Below are positions 32,789 through 40,010 of a stretch of DNA of 64,000 nucleotides, in pieces; the stretch's first letter is position 1, and every line of letters begins with the position of its first letter. The notes below the pieces were generated by a model that was not told the origin of the DNA, made no database searches, and saw only the letters and a program-made list of their open reading frames with translations. The stretch comes from Microbacterium pygmaeum (GTDB taxonomy: Bacteria; Actinomycetota; Actinomycetes; Actinomycetales; Microbacteriaceae), in the NCBI RefSeq assembly GCF_900100885.1, contig NZ_LT629692.1, forward strand, positions 3,410,001 to 3,474,000. Direction: 5' to 3'. The position numbers were made by a program, and so were the translations under genes.

Positions 32789-33799
32789 ATGTCCGATACG
32801 ACGACGCGAGCGCTCTCCCTGCTCAATCTGCTGCAGACACACCGCCACTGGCCGGGAACCGAGCTGGCGGAACGCCTTGGCGTGACCGAGCGCACGGTGC
32901 GGCGCGACGTCGAGCGGCTACGGGATCTCGGCTACCGAATCGAGTCCTCCCCCGGAATCGCCGGCGGATACCGACTGGAGGCGGGCAGCGCAGTGCCACC
33001 CCTGCTGTTGACCGACGAAGAGGCAGTCGCGATGGCGATCGGGCTCCGCGTCGCGGCGGCCCAGCGCCTCGTCGGCGGACCGGAGACCACGCTCACCGCA
33101 CTCGCGAAGCTCGAGCAGGTGCTTCCCGCTCCCTTGCGGCGCCGGGTGAACGCGTTGGCGGATGCCGTACAGCCCACCGGCATCCGCACCGGCGCCGCCG
33201 TCTCATCCGAGATCCTCGGTGAGCTCGCTCTGGCCTGCCGGGACCGCGAGCGCGTCCGATTCACCTACACAGCGGCCTCCGGTGAGATCACCTGTCGTCG
33301 CGTCGAGCCGTACACGCTCGCTCCGGCCGATAGACACTGGTATCTGCTGTGCTGGGATCTCGAGCGCGACGACTGGCGCACATTCCGCGTCGATCGGCTC
33401 GCGGAGGTCGAGCACACCCGAGTGCTGTTCGACCCGAAGCCGCTCACACCGGAGCAGGTGGAGGAGTTCATCCTCGTCGCCCGGTCATGGGTGCGCACCG
33501 CCGTCGAGACCGACGTCGTGATGGAGTTGCCGTTCCAGCAGATGCAGGAGGCGTTCGGGCAATGGGGGCAGGGCGCGTCGGTCGAAGACCCGGATCGCAC
33601 GCGATGGCCCGTGGGAGGTCAGGACTTCCGCGAGACCATGTACGGCATGGCGTGGATCCCCGCTGGGGTCGAGTACACGACCGACCTCGCCGAGCCGTCG
33701 CGCGCGGAGCTGCGCGAAACGCTCGAGCGGATGCTGCGGGCGTTGGATGCCGCGCCGCCGGCCGCGCCGCGGCATCCGTCCGCATCTTCCGCCGCCTGA
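32789..33799 (+). CDS. WYL-domain transcriptional regulator (HTH_11/DeoR-like)
   Basis: A 336-residue regulator. Residues about 5-60 are a winged HTH_11 domain (LAERLGVTERTVRRDVERL) and 130-230 contain the WYL domain (YTLAPADRHWYLLCWDLERDDW, then FRVDRL). Such proteins respond to nucleic-acid or small-molecule ligands. It is divergent from the DrrAB-type exporter, so control of that exporter is likely. ATG 32789 follows the palindrome; earlier in-frame codons would overlap it. It is the last gene before the att-like site at 33927. Confidence 0.87.
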   Translation: MSDTTTRALSLLNLLQTHRHWPGTELAERLGVTERTVRRDVERLRDLGYRIESSPGIAGGYRLEAGSAVPPLLLTDEEAVAMAIGLRVAAAQRLVGGPETTLTALAKLEQVLPAPLRRRVNALADAVQPTGIRTGAAVSSEILGELALACRDRERVRFTYTAASGEITCRRVEPYTLAPADRHWYLLCWDLERDDWRTFRVDRLAEVEHTRVLFDPKPLTPEQVEEFILVARSWVRTAVETDVVMELPFQQMQEAFGQWGQGASVEDPDRTRWPVGGQDFRETMYGMAWIPAGVEYTTDLAEPSRAELRETLERMLRALDAAPPAAPRHPSASSAA

Positions 33800-33874
33800 C
33801 ATGATTCGTCGCATTGCGAAACCAGGGTTCATCCGCAGCCCGTCTGTCAGTCTGCGGGGCTACGGTGAACTCAT

Positions 33875-33951
33875 CGCGGCGATCCGGGCGGTCCCGGGCT
33901 TCGGTTCATACCCGAAAGTGTTTGCGGGTTCGACTCCCGCCGTCGCGTCCA
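33875..33951 (+). tRNA. tRNA-like sequence, anticodon CAT, at the left att repeat
   Basis: A 77-nt fold has a 7-bp acceptor stem CGCGGCG/CGTCGCG with one G-U pair, a 5-bp anticodon stem TTCGG/CCGAA closing the loop TTCATAC, and a T arm GCGGG-TTCGACT-CCCGC. The end is T-CCA. The D arm is abnormal: CCGGG/CCCGG closes only four bases, without the usual loop GG. The variable region has seven bases. It may be a degenerate or element-borne tRNA-Met-like gene. Three good stems make pure chance unlikely. Confidence 0.45.
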
Positions 33952-33956
33952 CTCTT
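33927..33956 (+). repeat. Left att-like direct repeat (30 bp)
   Basis: The 30 bases starting GGTTCGACTCCCGCC and ending GTCCACTCTT are repeated without mismatch at 39957-39986. They cover the T-loop to the CCA end of the tRNA-like sequence, the classical target of tyrosine integrases. Confidence 0.8.
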
Positions 33957-34021
33957 GAATGGCCGTGATCCCAGTATTCACAAGGGATCGCCGCCCTTCA
34001 TGTTTCGGGCGGATGCGGTTT

Positions 34022-34039
34022 TGCCCACACTTTGCCCAC
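34022..34039 (+). repeat. Two TGCCCAC repeats, 11 bp apart (left edge)
   Basis: TGCCCAC starts at 34022 and 34033 inside TTTTGCCCACACTTTGCCC. The same word with the same 11-bp period occurs three times at the right edge (39824, 39835, 39846). Helically phased repeats flanking att cores are typical of integrase arm-type sites. Confidence 0.55.
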
Positions 34040-34118
34040 ACTTTCTGGCGCTCTACAGCGAGGCGAGACGCGTGATGTGCTGGGTGACGCGAGGAGGAGT
34101 CGGGCCAAGCCGCCTCGT

Positions 34119-34895
34119 CTAGAGTGCGCGGAGCACGTCGCTTACTCTTCGCGCAGCATCCTGCGGCCCGACTTGGACGATGCCCTGGTGCCCGAGGGCG
34201 GCTTCCCACTCGGCGTCGGATGGAACGCGCGTGAAGGGCACTTGGAGCGCGCTGGTGTACGTGCCCAGCCGGCCGAAGAGTTGCGCAGCCTCACCGTCGA
34301 TCATCCCGGCCTCAGCCATCGCCCATAGGTCGTAGAGGTCACGCGGCGCCATGCGATCGTTCCACGAGGAGAGTTTCGAAGCGACGAACGCGGCACGGGT
34401 GAGGACCCTCAACTGCGCGCCCGCAGCGTCGCTGTAGCGCTGCTCGACGCGGACCACTTCGGTCGGCCATGCCGGGTATCCCTCGGACGATAGGAGCTGA
34501 ATCTGCACCCGGGTGTTCCCCACCTGCAGCACAGATGGTTCGGGTTGCCGGGTGTCCCGGATGCGTGGGGTGAAGCTCACCGCTCCGAACGATCGTTGAA
34601 ACTGCCGCGTAATCGCTGACTCGATCCGATCGCCGATCTCACGGCGGTCACCGAGAGCAATGAGGTCGATGTCCTCCGACAGGCGAAGGTCTGTGAGGTG
34701 CGTCCTCGACAGTGCAGTGCCCCCGAAGAAGACCACGTCGTCGGTACCCAGACTCGCGATGGCTGCGAGCGCGTGAGAGATCACATGGTCGCGGACGACC
34801 TGCTCGGGAGCGACCCCAAAACGGGCCTCGATCGCCAACCGTTGGTCGTCGAACAGCACTCCGGGAATCGGTCTGTCCTCATCCCGCGTGGGCAT
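34119..34895 (-). CDS. abiEii: AbiEii-type nucleotidyltransferase toxin
   Basis: A 258-residue nucleotidyltransferase. FFGGTALSRTHL and RLSEDIDLI supply the GS-type and Asp-x-Asp signature of AbiEii/MenT toxins, and SSWNDRMAPRDLYDLW carries the conserved lysine/arginine-aspartate patch. Such toxins modify RNA, in mycobacterial MenT the tRNA 3' end, and cause abortive infection or growth arrest. The start overlaps the AbiEi gene by 17 bp, so both come from one mRNA. It lies 163 bp inside the left att repeat of the 6-kb island. Confidence 0.87.
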   Translation of the reverse strand: MPTRDEDRPIPGVLFDDQRLAIEARFGVAPEQVVRDHVISHALAAIASLGTDDVVFFGGTALSRTHLTDLRLSEDIDLIALGDRREIGDRIESAITRQFQRSFGAVSFTPRIRDTRQPEPSVLQVGNTRVQIQLLSSEGYPAWPTEVVRVEQRYSDAAGAQLRVLTRAAFVASKLSSWNDRMAPRDLYDLWAMAEAGMIDGEAAQLFGRLGTYTSALQVPFTRVPSDAEWEAALGHQGIVQVGPQDAARRVSDVLRAL

Positions 34896-35535
34896 CGCGC
34901 TCCCTCAGATGTTCGATCATCTCGCGCACGGCCGCGTTAGCGCGACCTGCGGTTCCGGCAACGCGCGCGAGGTCGTCGGCCTGAACGCGTGCGGCCAGGT
35001 TCTTGGTGGCAGCGATTGCTTCGTCTGGCATGTGTCCTTGGCCGGGTCGCATCAGGAGGTCGAACAGCGTCTGCGGCGGGGTGGTGACGAGGGCTGGCCC
35101 GAGCGCGGTCTGCTCCAGGATGATGTCCAGGCGCTCGAGGTCGCGCGCGACGAACTGCACAACGCCGCCGGTGTCGAGGGTCACCGGCGCATAGTTGCGC
35201 CCTTGCACAGCGATCGTTGTGACACCGATTGCGCGCGGGATCGCCGCCCAGTGGCGCGCAGCCCCGATTCCGGTGAGTGCGACGCTGCGAGGGCCGAACC
35301 GCGCCGTGGCGACGGCAAGACCGGCGGGTTCCAACGGTGGCTTCCAGGTGCGGCCGTCGCGACCGCCCGGTGGTGCAGTGTAGGTACCGTGCGCGAGTCG
35401 AGTGAGCGCCCCGCGGTCGACGAGCTGGTTCACCACGCGCCAGGGCTGCGCGGTGAAACCGTCGAGGTCCTGAAGCCGTGCCGTGCGCAACGGGGCACGT
35501 TCGACCGCCCGAAGGAGATCGACGTCCTCAGCCAT
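34879..35535 (-). CDS. abiEi: AbiEi-type antitoxin and autorepressor
   Basis: A 218-residue protein with an N-terminal winged helix (QPWRVVNQLVDRGALTRLAHGTYT) and the AbiEi C-terminal domain (ALTGIGAARHWAAIPRAIGV). AbiEi antitoxins neutralise AbiEii and bind inverted repeats upstream of their own gene. ATG 35535 is chosen for its AGGAG site seven bases away; a GTG at 35550 is the alternative. A large inverted repeat at 35554-35592 overlaps its promoter, which suits negative autoregulation. Confidence 0.85.
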   Translation of the reverse strand: MAEDVDLLRAVERAPLRTARLQDLDGFTAQPWRVVNQLVDRGALTRLAHGTYTAPPGGRDGRTWKPPLEPAGLAVATARFGPRSVALTGIGAARHWAAIPRAIGVTTIAVQGRNYAPVTLDTGGVVQFVARDLERLDIILEQTALGPALVTTPPQTLFDLLMRPGQGHMPDEAIAATKNLAARVQADDLARVAGTAGRANAAVREMIEHLRERDAHAG

Positions 35536-35550
35536 TGCACAACTCCTCAC

Positions 35551-35655
35551 TCAGTACACAGAAATATACTCCTCATGTCTATTTCTATGTACTTCACTCG
35601 GGTCAGCGCGCGATCGCAGCGCGTCGTCGTACCAGCCTGCTTGCGTCTCGGCCAT
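35551..35655 (-). pseudogene. 5' remnant of a DUF2510-type gene upstream of abiEi
   Basis: A 34-codon frame starts at ATG 35655 behind a strong GGAAAGGAG site and reads MAETQAGWYDD, the usual opening of DUF2510 proteins, but then loses similarity and stops at 35551, 15 bp before abiEi. It looks like the front of a gene cut off when the abiE promoter region was joined. It could also now serve as a leader peptide. The match covers only eleven residues. Confidence 0.4.
35554..35592. promoter_or_regulatory. Long inverted repeat, probable AbiEi operator
   Basis: Arms GTACACAGAAATA (35554-35566) and TATTTCTATGTAC (35580-35592) are complementary at 12 of 13 positions around a 13-bp spacer. The block is strikingly AT-rich in a GC-rich genome and lies 19 bp upstream of the abiEi ATG. 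Inverted-repeat operators bound by AbiEi are known from other AbiE systems. Confidence 0.65.
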
Positions 35656-35834
35656 TGAGTCTCCTTTCCGTCCCGACCGCCATGGTCGGGGAGTGTGGAT
35701 CAGTCTCGTGGTACGGCCTCGTCATAGAACGCGCGGCGCGCGCACGAGGACATGAGGATTGCGCCGCTGGGCTGACCGGCCTGGGCGCGGAGTTGGACGA
35801 GCGGAGGCCCGGACCTTGAACGTAGGTTGGGGGC

Positions 35835-36458
35835 ATGCGTGGCTTCGCTGTAGATGAACGTGACTCGACGTGGGAACGCGACGACGCCCGTTACCGCCTC
35901 TACGTGTTCACGGGTTCCGACAACATCGTGACCACGACGGATATCGTCGAGGCGACGATCGAGCAGGCGTTGGAGTCTGCGCTGGCAATGTCCAATGGTG
36001 ATGAGTATCTCTGGTCGCTGGCGCTTGTCGAGACTGACGCCCGAGGCATGCGCGGACTGATCTGGTTGTCGGGCATGGACTACAACGACCCGCCGACCAC
36101 AGCCTGGGAGTGGCAGCGGCGCCGACAGATGCAGGACCGGTACCTCATGGCGAAGAGTCGACGTGGCCCGGCACCCGTCCTTCCGAACGGGCTTCGGCTA
36201 ATCCGCGTGTTCCCTGAATGGGTCAGTGGATGGCCGCTGTGGGAGAACCACACCGACGAGTACCGGCTCACCGGACCGAGCCTGGGCCTGTCACCCGAGC
36301 TCAGCGACGCCCTGTTCAACTGGAACGAAGCGTGGCTGAATCGACAAGAAGACGACCCGCTTCCCCCCGGCTGGGAGGACGAGGGACAGCGACTCGTTCT
36401 CGAACTGCGCAGCGCGCTGCACGGAGTCGCGGAGGTACGTCCCGACTTCCTTCGATGA
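35835..36458 (+). CDS. Hypothetical protein within the island
   Basis: A 207-residue soluble acidic protein, with no signal peptide or membrane helix. The C-terminal part (SPELSDALFNWNEAWLNRQEDDPLPPGW) has the Trp/Asn-rich style seen in some immunity-like or SUKH-unrelated actinobacterial hypotheticals, but no family is recognised. GTTGGGGG precedes the ATG. It stands alone between the AbiE operon and the sigma factor genes and may be island cargo. Confidence 0.6.
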   Translation: MRGFAVDERDSTWERDDARYRLYVFTGSDNIVTTTDIVEATIEQALESALAMSNGDEYLWSLALVETDARGMRGLIWLSGMDYNDPPTTAWEWQRRRQMQDRYLMAKSRRGPAPVLPNGLRLIRVFPEWVSGWPLWENHTDEYRLTGPSLGLSPELSDALFNWNEAWLNRQEDDPLPPGWEDEGQRLVLELRSALHGVAEVRPDFLR

Positions 36459-36704
36459 CGTATTTTCACGCCCGAACGGTCTGCGATCAGGACGAAAAGC
36501 CGCATGGAGCCAGCGGCCAACAATGACACGGCTGCGAAGAATCAGGTGCGATGTGCCACCCTCGCTGTGCGTTAGTCGGTGGCGCCACGTCCCGATTGCC
36601 CAAATCCACCAACCAAGGAGAACGCGACCAAATCCGATAACAATGGCTACCGCCGCGACAAACCCCAATCCCGCAATCACCCACGTCTTGCGAGCATCAC
36701 CCAC
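36291..36704 (-). CDS. Doubtful small membrane protein
   Basis: A 137-codon frame starting with GTG 36704. Residues 7-40 form a convincing hydrophobic segment (VIAGLGFVAAVAIVIGFG), but the last 55 codons run opposite the hypothetical gene at 35835-36458 and have shadow-like composition. No good ribosome site is visible. It is the only candidate gene in 36459-36843; otherwise that stretch shows nothing. Confidence 0.25.
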   Translation of the reverse strand: MGDARKTWVIAGLGFVAAVAIVIGFGRVLLGWWIWAIGTWRHRLTHSEGGTSHLILRSRVIVGRWLHAAFRPDRRPFGRENTSSKEVGTYLRDSVQRAAQFENESLSLVLPAGGKRVVFLSIQPRFVPVEQGVAELG

Positions 36705-36843
36705 CAGGCGCCGACTCTACCCACCGGCCGTTGGTCGAAGGATGTTCGCTCAGCGACCGGCTTCCGGGCACGACGTGCGAGATCGATCCTCACCGTCGAA
36801 CTGAGTCACCTCTTCAACGTCGCGGCACTCCGCTGATGTATGA

Positions 36844-37434
36844 CTAGGGAGCCATCAGGGGAAATGAGCTTGCGAAAGTTGCAGGTCGACTTTCGGGATC
36901 ATCGTCGCGATCCAGCTGCTTTTCGAGGCGCCTGAGTGCTCGGGTGTAGCGAGTTCGCGCGGTGGATGCGTTGATGGACAGGATCCGCGCGGCCCCTGCG
37001 ATGCTGAAGCCGTCCCAGTGGACGAGCAGCAGCAGCTCCCGAGAGCGATCATCGAGCGCACGTACGGCTTGTCGGATCGCTTCGGACCTGAACTCCTCCT
37101 CGACTACTGTGTCGGCCCCGTTCTGTGGCGGTGCGGACGCTCGGAGATGGTCGCGCAGTCCATCCGCTAGGGCGAGTTGTTTTGCGGCGTAGCGGTAGTG
37201 CTCACGGAGGACGTTGCGCGCGATACCGAAGCACCACATTCTCGCGTCCTGTTCTGTGGTGGGAAGCCGGCTCGCTTTTTCCCACACGGCCAGCAGCACG
37301 CGCCCCAGCATGTCGGCGGCATCTTCTGGATGGGTGACGCGTCGCCGGAAGTAGCGGAGAAGGTCGTCGGCATTGTCCTCCACGACGAGCTCCACCCAAT
37401 CGCGGAGTGCCGGCGGGATGTTCCGCCCGCCCAT
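36844..37434 (-). CDS. ECF-type RNA polymerase sigma factor
   Basis: A 196-residue sigma-70 family protein with only regions 2 and 4: DLLRYFRRRVTHPEDAADMLGRVLLAVWEKA (region 2, written in part) and LLLLVHWDGFSIAGAARILSI (region 4.2 helix-turn-helix). The family redirects RNA polymerase to a small regulon, generally under anti-sigma control. The start ATG 37434 overlaps the stop of the upstream membrane-protein gene (TGATG), so the pair is co-translated. It belongs to the cargo of the att-flanked island. Confidence 0.86.
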   Translation of the reverse strand: MGGRNIPPALRDWVELVVEDNADDLLRYFRRRVTHPEDAADMLGRVLLAVWEKASRLPTTEQDARMWCFGIARNVLREHYRYAAKQLALADGLRDHLRASAPPQNGADTVVEEEFRSEAIRQAVRALDDRSRELLLLVHWDGFSIAGAARILSINASTARTRYTRALRRLEKQLDRDDDPESRPATFASSFPLMAP

Positions 37435-38057
37435 CAGTGAAGCTTTCCCTGGCAGTCGGTGACGCTGCTCTCGATAAGCCCTTCGCGATCGTCTCGCAGA
37501 TGATCCGGTATCGCCTCCTCGATCTCATGGGCGATTGCGATGCTCAAGGACATCTCGTCGCGGCGCTGTTGCGTGTCCACGTCCAGGCCGCCGTCACGAC
37601 CGGGAACGAACGGGTTGGCGATCGCGTGCTCGTAGACGCCCTGACCGATATCAGTCCAGTCGTGGTTTGCCACGAATGTGGCGAGCTGCTTGTCTGATTC
37701 CGTGCGATCAGCCGGATCGCCGTAGTAGACGCCGTATCGGCAGCTCACCTCAATGCCTGTGTCCGTCGTGTAGGTGATTGGGATCAGCGCGTCGGCGTCG
37801 ACCAGCATGCCGTCAATTCCGAATTGGTTGAGCGGGATCACCACGGCCGCTCCTGTCAGAGCGACCATCCCTGCGATGCTAAGGGGAATCAGCGTACGGC
37901 GACGTTTCCACAATGGCGCGGACGAAGGCGAGTCACTCGCGACTTCGGCTTGCACCCCCACAGCCGTGCTGCGCACCAGAGCTCTAAGTCTCGCGTCTTC
38001 GCCGTGACCTATCGGGTCGGCGGCCGCCAGCTCGGACTGGAGTGAATGCTTCATCAT
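37434..38057 (-). CDS. Single-pass membrane protein, probable partner of the ECF sigma factor
   Basis: A 207-residue protein with a cytoplasmic N-terminus of about 55 residues, one membrane helix (about 60-80, LIPLSIAGMVALTGAAVVIPL) and a 125-residue outer domain with two cysteines (ISCRYG-like VSCRYGVYYG and TDCQGKLH). Topology fits a transmembrane anti-sigma factor, but no zinc-binding HxxxCxxC motif is seen. Gene order is unusual, since the putative anti-sigma gene precedes the sigma gene. GAGGAG lies before ATG 38057; it could instead be an effector of the regulon. Confidence 0.6.
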   Translation of the reverse strand: MMKHSLQSELAAADPIGHGEDARLRALVRSTAVGVQAEVASDSPSSAPLWKRRRTLIPLSIAGMVALTGAAVVIPLNQFGIDGMLVDADALIPITYTTDTGIEVSCRYGVYYGDPADRTESDKQLATFVANHDWTDIGQGVYEHAIANPFVPGRDGGLDVDTQQRRDEMSLSIAIAHEIEEAIPDHLRDDREGLIESSVTDCQGKLH

Positions 38058-38191
38058 GGGCTCCTCATCATCTTCAAACAGGACATGACGGGAGCGCACG
38101 AAAGCGTCTCAAAGAAGCAGTACGTCGTGCGATCGCGAGGCTCTGATGCTGTGTCAGATGGGAACCGCCTTACGGGCGCTGGCGACTGTTC

Positions 38192-39296
38192 GCTAGCTGT
38201 ATTTCCCCGTGACGTTGTGAACGCGTTCTGAGGGGGTCTTTCCGCCGATGCCGGTGTGGGGTCTGTGGTGATTGTAGTGATGCAGCCAGGTCTCGTAAGC
38301 GGCTTCTCGTTCGGTCTCGCCGGTATAGGGCTTCGCGTAGGCCCATTCGGTGGCGAGGGTGCGGTTGAAGCGCTCGACTTTCCCGTTGGTCTGCGGCCGA
38401 TAGGGCTTGGTCCACTTATGTTTCACGTTCGCGCCCAGCGCGGCCGCGAACGCGTGCGATCGGTAGCAGGCGCCGTTGTCTGTCATCACGGCGGTGACGG
38501 TCACGCCGAGGTCGGCGAAGAACGCGTTCGCACGGATCCAGAACGCGGCGGCGGTCTCCTTGCGTTCGTCGTCGAGGATCTCCGAGTACGCGACCCTCGA
38601 GTGGTCGTCGACGGCGTGGTGCAAGTATCGGTAACCGCGGGAGCCCGCAGCGCCTTGGCGAGCGGCACGATCTCTCGCGACCCCGGCGTGGCGGTCTTGC
38701 GTTGATCCACGCCCGTGGGCCCGCCACCCGCCGCCGTCAGGGATCCGGCCCTGCTTCTTCACGTCCACGTGCACCAGCTGGCCCGGTGCTGCCACCTCGT
38801 AGCGTTTCGGCGGTGGCTTGCGGACGGAGAGGCCGATGGCTTGGTCGACGGTCACGAGCTTCGGCATCCGATACCGGTCGAGCACCCGGCCGACCGTCGA
38901 GCGGTGCAGTCGCAGGTGATACGCGATCCGGTGCGGACCCCAGCGGCGGGTGAACCGTAACGACACGATCCGCCGCTCCGTCTTCCGCGGCAACCGGTTC
39001 GGCGACGACGTGGGGCGCGAGCTGCGATCCGTCAACGGCAGACCGGCCCGATACCGGTCCACCCATCGCTTCGCCGTCGCCGGCGAGCACTGGAACCGCT
39101 CCGCCGCCCGCCGCAACGACCAGCCCCGATCCACGACGAGAACAACCAAACGACGACGCCCCATCGGCGTCAAGGGCGCGTTAGCGTGAGTCACGAAGAC
39201 CTCCGTGGTCAGGATGCGAGTGTGGTAACCCACATCCTTCCCGGAGGTCTTCGCCTACCTCACCCGTTCACAACGTCACGGGGAAATACAGCTAGC
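38192..39296. mobile_element. IS481-family insertion sequence with 6-bp target duplication
   Basis: The element spans 38198-39290 (1,093 bp) with perfect 26-bp terminal inverted repeats beginning TGTATTTCCCCGTGACG, at 38198-38223 and 39265-39290. GCTAGC flanks it on both sides (38192-38197 and 39291-39296) as a direct target duplication. The target is itself a palindrome. One transposase gene fills it, so the copy looks complete. Confidence 0.9.
38193..39194 (-). CDS. IS481-family transposase
   Basis: A 333-residue DDE transposase: N-terminal HTH (LRRAAERFQCSPATAKRWVDRY), then integrase core with VHVDVKK, DDHSRVAYSE, MTDNGACYRS and the glutamate of KVERFNRTLATEWAY; YNHHRPHTGIGGKTP is the family's C-terminal hallmark. 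GTG 39194 has GGAGG six bases upstream. The stop codon TAG is formed partly by target DNA (38193-38195), so the C-terminus depends on the insertion site. The frame is intact. Confidence 0.9.
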   Translation of the reverse strand: MTHANAPLTPMGRRRLVVLVVDRGWSLRRAAERFQCSPATAKRWVDRYRAGLPLTDRSSRPTSSPNRLPRKTERRIVSLRFTRRWGPHRIAYHLRLHRSTVGRVLDRYRMPKLVTVDQAIGLSVRKPPPKRYEVAAPGQLVHVDVKKQGRIPDGGGWRAHGRGSTQDRHAGVARDRAARQGAAGSRGYRYLHHAVDDHSRVAYSEILDDERKETAAAFWIRANAFFADLGVTVTAVMTDNGACYRSHAFAAALGANVKHKWTKPYRPQTNGKVERFNRTLATEWAYAKPYTGETEREAAYETWLHHYNHHRPHTGIGGKTPSERVHNVTGKYS

Positions 39297-39298
39297 GA

Positions 39299-39637
39299 GT
39301 GCGTCCGGTGCCGCTTGCCTCTACCATCGCGGCGAACGCTCAGCGCCGGATCGGGCACGTTCGGTCGACTACTCCGGCCGGCGGAAAGCCCTCTCCGAAG
39401 CAGCGGGAGATCGCAGAACACCAGCGCGCGCTCGCCGAGCAGCTCGTTAGGGCGGCAGAAGCGGCGACGGCTTACCGGAACACACAAGTTCACTACCGCG
39501 ACCAGTACTACGCCGAACTCGAGGCTCTGGAGCCTGACGAGAGGCTGCGCGACGCTATTGAGGCAGCCCAAAAGTCGAATAGTCAGCGCGGCCTGATCGC
39601 GGCATGGCGCGATACCGCAAAGAAGCGAACCTCGTAA
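39299..39637 (+). CDS. Hypothetical protein beside the insertion sequence
   Basis: A 112-residue, strongly helical, charged protein (SPKQREIAEHQRALAEQLVRAA, written in part, is coiled-coil-like). It begins with GTG three bases after the target duplication, and an in-frame TAG of the duplication precedes it. The original gene may therefore have been longer and lost its 5' end to the insertion. No family is recognised. Confidence 0.4.
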   Translation: MRPVPLASTIAANAQRRIGHVRSTTPAGGKPSPKQREIAEHQRALAEQLVRAAEAATAYRNTQVHYRDQYYAELEALEPDERLRDAIEAAQKSNSQRGLIAAWRDTAKKRTS

Positions 39638-39823
39638 CGATCGTCAATGTCTATCGCACGCTGACCATGCGATATCCGAGCCCTACCGACGAGGATGCGC
39701 ACGAACGCGTCGCAGATGAGCCGCGTGCTCGTCGAATCGCACCAAGATCATCGACCCGCTTCACGTGCACACCATCGAGACTTCGTTCCACCAACCACAC
39801 CGTTGATGAGACGTTCGCTCGAA

Positions 39824-39852
39824 TGCCCACTTTCTGCCCACATTTTGCCCAC
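39824..39852 (+). repeat. Three TGCCCAC repeats, 11 bp apart (right edge)
   Basis: TGCCCAC starts at 39824, 39835 and 39846, in the same orientation and with the same 11-bp period as the pair at 34022-34039. They lie 105 bp inside the right att repeat. Confidence 0.55.
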
Positions 39853-39956
39853 ACTTCTCGAGATTGGGCGTGACTCATCGGCATCGATGAGACCTCGAGA
39901 TCCGCGGAATTCCGCGGTTTTCGCGGCTATGTGGCTCAGTCAGATCTCCTCAGCGC

Positions 39957-39986
39957 GGTTCGACTCCCGCCGTCGCGTCCACTCTT
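39957..39986 (+). repeat. Right att-like direct repeat (30 bp)
   Basis: A perfect copy of 33927-33956. The 6,000 bp between the two copies form the island. Sequence identity ends abruptly on both sides (mismatches at 39956 and 39987), as expected for site-specific recombination cores. Confidence 0.8.
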
Positions 39987-40010
39987 CGCGGGTTCTCCAT
40001 TCCTGATCAA

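Larger units (their letters stand above)
39638..40010. other. Intergenic right edge of the island
   Basis: About 370 bp with no credible gene. It contains the three TGCCCAC repeats, the right att repeat and, at 39922-39950, CGCGGCT followed by GTGGCTCAG, which looks like the acceptor and D-arm start of a second tRNA-like sequence that lacks an anticodon arm. Confidence 0.5.

Noticed and set aside
33875..33951. 3' end of a tmRNA
   Set aside because: The T arm and CCA end fit, but no tag-peptide reading frame, GGGG-type 5' end or 350-nt body is present upstream, while a local acceptor and anticodon stem are.
38046..38231. 61-codon plus-strand gene entering the insertion sequence
   Set aside because: It lies in the promoter region of the membrane-partner gene, has no ribosome site and ends by chance in the inverted repeat.
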